Assembly: GCA_011389755.1 (NCBI GenBank)
Contig: JAABTR010000478.1
Span: 1-6,968 of the forward strand
Direction of reading: 5' to 3'
Origin: Deltaproteobacteria bacterium
GTDB taxonomy: Bacteria > Myxococcota_A > Polyangia > JAAYKL01
Length of the DNA: 6,968 nucleotides
The position numbers and the translations under genes are program-made. Below, piece by piece: positions 1 through 6,968 of the stretch (positions are counted from its first letter, which is position 1; each line of letters begins with the position of its first letter). The notes beneath the pieces are model-generated. The model saw only the letters and a program-made list of their open reading frames with translations, ran no database searches and was not told where the DNA came from.

Positions 1-134
1 ATGAATTTGGCGCCACCCGCTTTTGCCAACGTCTTGGTGATGGCCGCGGTCAACGTGGTCTTTCCATGGTCGATGTGCCCGATCGTACCGATATTCACGT
101 GGGGCTTGTTTCTTACAAATTTTTCTTTCGCCAT
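1..134 (-). CDS. tuf: Elongation factor Tu, N-terminal fragment (runs off window edge)
   Basis: EF-Tu is the cytoplasmic GTPase that brings aminoacyl-tRNA to the ribosomal A site. The minus strand from an ATG at 134-132 reads 44 codons beginning MAKEKFVRNKPHVNIGTIGH, then the P-loop GHIDHGKT at residues 19-26 (G1, phosphate binding) and a helix ending AKAGGAKF at the window edge. The remaining roughly 350 residues, including the other GTPase motifs and the tRNA-binding domains, lie outside. The start is well supported: the N-terminus matches the family exactly, and a Shine-Dalgarno AAGGAG (plus-strand 142-147) sits 7 bases upstream. It follows fusA after 59 bases, the standard fusA-tuf order, so co-transcription is likely. 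Whether a second tuf copy exists elsewhere cannot be seen. Identity is clear despite the short length. Confidence 0.96.
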   Translation of the reverse strand, partial: MAKEKFVRNKPHVNIGTIGHIDHGKTTLTAAITKTLAKAGGAKF

Positions 135-193
135 GACAAAGCTCCTTCTAAAGAAGAGAGTCGAAATGCTTCTTGATCTCTTTTTTCTTTATC

Positions 194-2260
194 TCATCCC
201 AAAACGTTCTTCGTTATCTGATCCGGCACGAAGTCGAAATGGGCAAACTGCATCGTGTAACTCGCTCGACCTTGGGTCACGGTCCTTAAATCGGTCGTGT
301 ATCCGAACATCTGCCTGAGAGGGACGTTCGCGTCGACGACATGAACAACCCCACGTGGCGCCATTCCGCTAATCCTTCCGTGTCTCCGGTTGATGTCTCC
401 AACGACATCACCCATGAACTCTTCAGGGACCACCACTTGAACCGCCATGATGGGTTCGAGCAGCGCCGGGCTGGCTTTTCGAAGCGCCTCTCGCAAGGCG
501 ATCGAGGCGGCGATTTTATACGCTAATTCGCTGCTGTCAACCTCATGATGCGCAACTTCGACTAATTTTATATATAAATCGACCATCGGGTAGCCTGCGA
601 GGACGCCCGCGTCCATGGAACCTGTGACGCTCTCCTCTACGGCCTTTACAAAAGGCGTAAGAAGATCTCCTTGAGAGACGGCGTTCTCGAAGACGATTCC
701 CGAGCCTCTTTCGCCGGGCCCTACCTCAATGGTCACATCTGCTTTGAGCAGTTTTCCGCCCATTTGTTTGTCGACGATCCCTTCTGCTCTCGCAACAGCC
801 GTGACTGTCTCGCGAAATGCGACGCGGGGATCTCCGACATTCGCCTCGACGTTGAACTCTCTTTTGACTCGCTCCACCACGATCTCGAGATGCAGTTCGC
901 CCATCCCCTTGATGAGCGTCTGTCCGGTCTCCTGGTCGGTCTGGACGACGAATGTGGGATCTTCGACCACGATCCTGTCCAGAGCACTCGCTAGCTTCTC
1001 CTGATCCGCCATGGTCTTGGGTTCGATGGCGATAGAGATCACCGGCTCTGGAGCTTCTATGCTCTCGAGCAGAATAGGATGCTTCTGGTCACAAAGCGTA
1101 TCGCCGGTTTGAGTCAACCTGAGCCCAACGGCTGCGACAATCTCGCCGGCATGGGCTTCTTTGAGCTCCTCGCGCTTGTTGGCGTGCATCTGCAAAATGC
1201 GTCCGATGCGCTCCCTTTTCCCTTTTGCGACGTTGTAAATCGTCTTTCCGGCCTCGATGAGGCCGGAGTAAATTCGGAAATAGGTGAGCTGCCCCGCGTA
1301 AGCGTCGTTTTGTATCTTAAACGCCAACGCGGACAAAGGCTCCTCTTCTATGAGTCTCCTCTGCACGGGCTTGCCGGTCTCGGGATGTGTTCCCTCGATG
1401 GGAGGCAGATCCTCGGGAGACGGCAGGTACGCGAGCACAGCGTCCAGCACCGGCTGCACTCCCCTGTTCTTGAACGCAGAGCCACAGAGCATAGGAACGA
1501 GGCTGTTGCTAAGGCACCCTTTTCTCAACCCGCGACGGATCATCTCCGCGGTCAAAGCCCCGCCTTCGAGATACGTCTCCATGAGTTCTTCGTCGTGGTC
1601 GGCCGCGGCCTCCACCATCTTCTCGCGCAGCGCTTCCGCCTCTTCGAGGAGCTCCCCGGGGATCTCGTCGCTTCGGTACTTGACCCCTTGAATGTCATCG
1701 TCCCACAGCAGCGCCTTCATCTCGACGAGGTCCACAACACCGCGAAACTGGTCCTCCGCACCCACAGGGAGCTGTATCCGAACAGGGTTGGCGCCTAACC
1801 TTTCCCGGAGCATTTCATAGCTCTTGTCGAAAGAAGACCCAACTCGGTCCATTTTGTTGACAAAAGCCAACCTGGGGACCCTGTAGTGATCTGCTTGGTG
1901 CCACACGGTCTCAGATTGCGGCTCCACTCCGGCGACGCCGTCAAAGACGGCTACCGCGCCGTCGAGAACGCGTAAAGATCTCTCCACCTCTATGGTGAAA
2001 TCCACATGGCCGGGGGTATCGATGATGTTAACGCGGTGTCCTTTCCAAAAACAGGTGGTCGCGGCACTCGTGATCGTAATGCCGCGCTCCTGCTCCTGGG
2101 GCATCCAGTCCATCTGGGCAGTACCCTCGTGGACCTCGCCGATCTTGTGCGATACACCGGTGTAAAACAGAACCCTCTCCGTGAGGGTCGTCTTTCCAGC
2201 ATCGATATGAGCCATGATCCCGATGTTTCGGATCTGGCTTATAGGCGCGCGCTTTGCCAC
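194..2260 (-). CDS. fusA: Elongation factor G, with divergent domain IV tip loop
   Basis: 688-residue translational GTPase (family about 690-705). EF-G drives tRNA-mRNA translocation and, with RRF, ribosome recycling. Visible: G1 AHIDAGKT (17-24), G2 RGITI (59-63), G3 DTPGH (81-85, with the catalytic His), G4 NKMD (135-138), G5 GSAF (260-263). A G' insert lies roughly at 158-253, domain II near 290-400, domain III with GMGELHLEI (452-460), domain IV about 480-600 and domain V about 603-680 with MFGYTTDLR. The domain IV tip His is kept (HHEVDSS, 571-577), but the other tip loop, normally GGRGQYG, reads GGKLLKA (501-507). The start is GTG at 2260-2258, fixed by the conserved N-terminus and GGGAG 9 bases upstream; the stop is TGA. 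It lies 123 bases after rpsG and 59 before tuf, the normal str position. EF-G family is certain; subfamily (EFG I versus spdEFG2-like) is open. Confidence 0.97.
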   Translation of the reverse strand: MAKRAPISQIRNIGIMAHIDAGKTTLTERVLFYTGVSHKIGEVHEGTAQMDWMPQEQERGITITSAATTCFWKGHRVNIIDTPGHVDFTIEVERSLRVLDGAVAVFDGVAGVEPQSETVWHQADHYRVPRLAFVNKMDRVGSSFDKSYEMLRERLGANPVRIQLPVGAEDQFRGVVDLVEMKALLWDDDIQGVKYRSDEIPGELLEEAEALREKMVEAAADHDEELMETYLEGGALTAEMIRRGLRKGCLSNSLVPMLCGSAFKNRGVQPVLDAVLAYLPSPEDLPPIEGTHPETGKPVQRRLIEEEPLSALAFKIQNDAYAGQLTYFRIYSGLIEAGKTIYNVAKGKRERIGRILQMHANKREELKEAHAGEIVAAVGLRLTQTGDTLCDQKHPILLESIEAPEPVISIAIEPKTMADQEKLASALDRIVVEDPTFVVQTDQETGQTLIKGMGELHLEIVVERVKREFNVEANVGDPRVAFRETVTAVARAEGIVDKQMGGKLLKADVTIEVGPGERGSGIVFENAVSQGDLLTPFVKAVEESVTGSMDAGVLAGYPMVDLYIKLVEVAHHEVDSSELAYKIAASIALREALRKASPALLEPIMAVQVVVPEEFMGDVVGDINRRHGRISGMAPRGVVHVVDANVPLRQMFGYTTDLRTVTQGRASYTMQFAHFDFVPDQITKNVLG

Positions 2261-2383
2261 CTCAAAAATCTCCCGGCCGCCTTACGTCTTCTCGTTTTTT
2301 CCAAAAAGACGGCTACTACCAATATCCCGGCATCGTTCGGCGCGGAGATGCACCCGCCGGGACTGGCATGGAGTCTATTCTTA
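2261..2383 (-). promoter_or_regulatory. Structured rpsG-fusA intergenic leader
   Basis: This is the longest intergenic gap in the window (123 bases) and it holds no gene. In mRNA order it contains UCCCGGC (plus-strand 2362-2356), its exact complement GCCGGGA (2331-2325), and a second GCCGGGA (2277-2271) that overlaps the fusA Shine-Dalgarno. Nested inside the first pair is a small hairpin, GGUGC (2354-2350) with GCGCC (2343-2339), including one G-U pair and a six-base loop. A further 6-bp inverted repeat, CGUCUU/AAGACG, lies at 2311-2306 and 2290-2285. The repeats are seen directly; that they fold into competing structures controlling fusA translation is inference. No convincing promoter was seen here. 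Confidence 0.5.
2270..2274 (-). promoter_or_regulatory. fusA Shine-Dalgarno that sets the GTG start
   Basis: The minus strand reads GGGAG followed by nine bases and then GTG. This supports GTG at 2260-2258 as the fusA start rather than an internal ATG. The site is the 3' part of a GCCGGGA copy that is complementary to an upstream UCCCGGC, so it could be masked by pairing in the leader. Confidence 0.75.
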
Positions 2384-2854
2384 TTACCAGCGATAGTGGG
2401 CGAACGCTTTGTTCGCTTCGGCCATTTTGTGAGTATCCTCGCGCTTCTTGATCGAGTTTCCTCGATTCTGAGAAGCGTCGACGAACTCGGCCGCCAACCT
2501 CTCTCGCATGGTATGCTCGCCACGGAGCCTCGAGTACCCTATGATCCACCGCATCGCCAGGGCCAACCTTCGATTGGCCCTCACCTCCACGGGAACCTGG
2601 TACGTCGCACCGCCGACACGCCGGGATTTCACCTCGACCTTCGGCTTCACGTTCTCTATGGCCTTCTTGAAGACCTCCATAGGGTCTTGTTTGTAACGCT
2701 GCTCGATCACATCGAAAGCACCGTACATGATCTTTTCCGCAACGCTCTTTTTGCCATCGAACATAAGTTTGTTGACAAACTTCGATACGATGCGGTTACG
2801 GAACTTTGGATCGGGCTGAACTTTCCGCTTTGGAACTTCACGACGACGCGGCAT
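2384..2854 (-). CDS. rpsG: 30S ribosomal protein S7
   Basis: S7 nucleates assembly of the 3' major domain (head) of the 30S subunit and contacts E-site tRNA and mRNA. The 156-residue product has the usual bacterial length. It starts MPRRREVPKRKVQPDPKFRN, a basic rRNA-binding arm, followed by the helical core. The beta-hairpin segment VKSRRVGGATYQVPVEV is at about residues 75-91, and the C-terminus REDTHKMAEANKAFAHYRW (138-156) is typical, without the longer tail of E. coli K-12. The start is ATG at 2854-2852 with GGGAG seven bases upstream; the stop is TAA. It begins only 14 bases after the rpsL stop, and its Shine-Dalgarno lies within that gap, so translation is probably coupled to rpsL. In E. 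coli S7 is the str-operon autorepressor acting at the rpsL-rpsG gap; that gap is too short here for the same operator. Confidence 0.98.
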   Translation of the reverse strand: MPRRREVPKRKVQPDPKFRNRIVSKFVNKLMFDGKKSVAEKIMYGAFDVIEQRYKQDPMEVFKKAIENVKPKVEVKSRRVGGATYQVPVEVRANRRLALAMRWIIGYSRLRGEHTMRERLAAEFVDASQNRGNSIKKREDTHKMAEANKAFAHYRW

Positions 2855-2868
2855 TCTTCAACTCCCTA

Positions 2869-3243
2869 TCAATTCTTCGGGCGCTTTGCGCCGTACTTGC
2901 TCCGACCCTTCCGGCGCGATTCCACACCGGAGGCGTCCATTGTCCCGCGAACGACGTGATAACGAACGCCCGGCAGATCTTTAACACGACCACCTCGGAT
3001 CAAAACCACCGAGTGCTCCTGAAGATTGTGCCCTTCGCCGGGAATGTAAGTTGTGACTTCCATTCCATTGGTCAAGCGAACCCTGGCGACTTTTCGCAAA
3101 GCCGAGTTCGGCTTCTTGGGAGTCGACGTGTAGACTCTCACGCACACCCCACGCTTCTGCGGGCACGCTTTGAGAGCGGGTGCGTCGGTCTTCTCGACCT
3201 TGCTGCGGCGACCTTTTCTTATCAACTGATTTATCGTCGGCAT
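2869..3243 (-). CDS. rpsL: 30S ribosomal protein S12
   Basis: S12 lies at the 30S-50S interface of the decoding centre and monitors codon-anticodon pairing; it is the classical streptomycin-resistance target. The 124 residues align without gaps to the E. coli protein as I recall it. The start MPTINQLIRKGR, the ACPQKRGVC segment (26-34), TPKKPNSALRK (41-51) and GGRVKDLPGVRYH (84-96) are all present. Counting the initiator Met, K43 and K88 (E. coli mature K42 and K87) are the streptomycin-sensitive residues, and D89 is the Asp that RimO methylthiolates in many bacteria. The C-terminus is RSKYGAKRPKN. The start is ATG at 3243-3241, fixed by the conserved N-terminus, because the Shine-Dalgarno is poor: only a purine-rich stretch GAAAGAGAAAAAGA precedes it. 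The stop is TGA. It is 76 bases after rpoC and 14 before rpsG. No L7Ae-like gene lies between rpoC and rpsL, unlike many Firmicutes. Confidence 0.98.
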   Translation of the reverse strand: MPTINQLIRKGRRSKVEKTDAPALKACPQKRGVCVRVYTSTPKKPNSALRKVARVRLTNGMEVTTYIPGEGHNLQEHSVVLIRGGRVKDLPGVRYHVVRGTMDASGVESRRKGRSKYGAKRPKN

Positions 3244-3257
3244 TCTTTTTCTCTTTC

Positions 3258-3295
3258 AAAGCCGTTTCCTCGGAAGATCTCCCGAGGGCGGCCTT
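3258..3295 (-). other. Long imperfect hairpin in the rpoC-rpsL gap
   Basis: In mRNA sense the arms are AAGGCCG (plus-strand 3295-3289) with CGGCUUU (3264-3258), then a 1x3 internal loop (C opposite AAA). Next comes CCUCGGGA (3287-3280) with UUCCGAGG (3275-3268), closed by a GAUC tetraloop (3279-3276). That is 15 base pairs, two of them G-U. No run of U follows, only three that are inside the stem, so it does not look like an intrinsic terminator, and read-through into rpsL is expected. It could be a processing site, a 5' stabiliser or a binding site for a regulator; which one cannot be told from sequence. Confidence 0.6.
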
Positions 3296-3296
3296 A

Positions 3297-3319
3297 ATTA
3301 ATTGATACGGACGAGTTTG

Positions 3320-3323
<4 letters not shown>
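3297..3323 (-). promoter_or_regulatory. Candidate promoter for the str genes overlapping the rpoC stop
   Basis: On the minus strand a perfect sigma70-type -35 TTGACA (plus-strand 3323-3318) contains the rpoC TGA stop. Fifteen bases on is ATTAAT (3302-3297), matching the TATAAT consensus at four of six positions; TAATTA at a 17-base spacing is an alternative but matches poorly. The region is unusually AT-rich for this window. A start here would fall near 3290, at the base of the hairpin. The -35 is striking, while the -10 and spacing are weak, so this is tentative. Confidence 0.35.

Positions 3324-6968
<3,645 letters not shown>

Noticed and set aside
154..182. Inverted repeat AAGAGA/UCUCUU in the fusA-tuf gap
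   Set aside because: Only six A/U-rich pairs with a 17-base loop, and the gap is purine-rich, so chance is likely. It neither covers the tuf Shine-Dalgarno nor precedes a U run.
1079..1798. 239-codon plus-strand open frame antisense to fusA
   Set aside because: A shadow frame: low stop density comes from the codon use of the real gene. No ribosome-binding site or recognisable domain was seen.
2261..2383. A small gene hidden in the rpsG-fusA gap
   Set aside because: Too short, with no frame having a start and ribosome-binding site together. The region is better explained as an untranslated, structured leader.
2006..2959. 317-codon plus-strand open frame
   Set aside because: It lies antisense to the fusA start, all of rpsG and the end of rpsL. 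Its translation resembles no family I recognise, and the minus-strand genes are unmistakable.
3258..3295. rpoC-rpsL hairpin as an intrinsic terminator
   Set aside because: After the stem the mRNA continues GAAAGAG with no U tract, and essential genes follow directly on the same strand.

Overview
This is a housekeeping locus read entirely from the minus strand. It is the end of the RNA polymerase (rif) operon running straight into the streptomycin (str) operon, in the order rpoC (5' end outside the window), rpsL (S12), rpsG (S7), fusA (EF-G), tuf (EF-Tu, 3' end outside the window). All five products have the family lengths and motifs expected where visible. I see no frameshift, mobile element, CRISPR array, tRNA, rRNA or accessory gene. 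The long plus-strand open frames are antisense shadows of these genes.

The organism is a bacterium, most likely Gram-negative. The beta' subunit carries a spacer of about 180 residues in the trigger loop at the place of the SI3 insertion, which Firmicutes, Actinobacteria and Thermus lack. The beta', S12 and EF-Tu wording resembles Deltaproteobacteria sensu lato (Desulfobacterota/Myxococcota-like) or a nearby candidate phylum. That placement rests on recalled family sequences, not on a search.

Layout from high to low coordinates, which is the direction of transcription: rpoC from 6968 to 3320; a 76-base gap with a strong imperfect hairpin and a possible promoter; rpsL 3243-2869; a 14-base gap; rpsG 2854-2384; a structured 123-base gap; fusA 2260-194 with a GTG start; a 59-base gap; tuf from 134 off the window edge. 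The genes supply transcription (beta'), 30S decoding and assembly proteins (S12, S7) and the two main elongation GTPases, so they are probably co-expressed and growth-rate controlled.

The points that merit a second look are modest but real. First, EF-G lacks the near-universal Gly-Gly-Arg-Gly-Gln-Tyr loop at the tip of domain IV, which suggests a specialised or recycling-type EF-G (spdEFG2/mtEFG2-like) in the str operon. Second, the rpsG-fusA gap holds one UCCCGGC and two GCCGGGA copies, the second covering the fusA Shine-Dalgarno, so it could form mutually exclusive hairpins. Third, the rpoC-rpsL gap has a long hairpin next to a consensus -35 that overlaps the rpoC stop. I found no evidence for a wholly new system.
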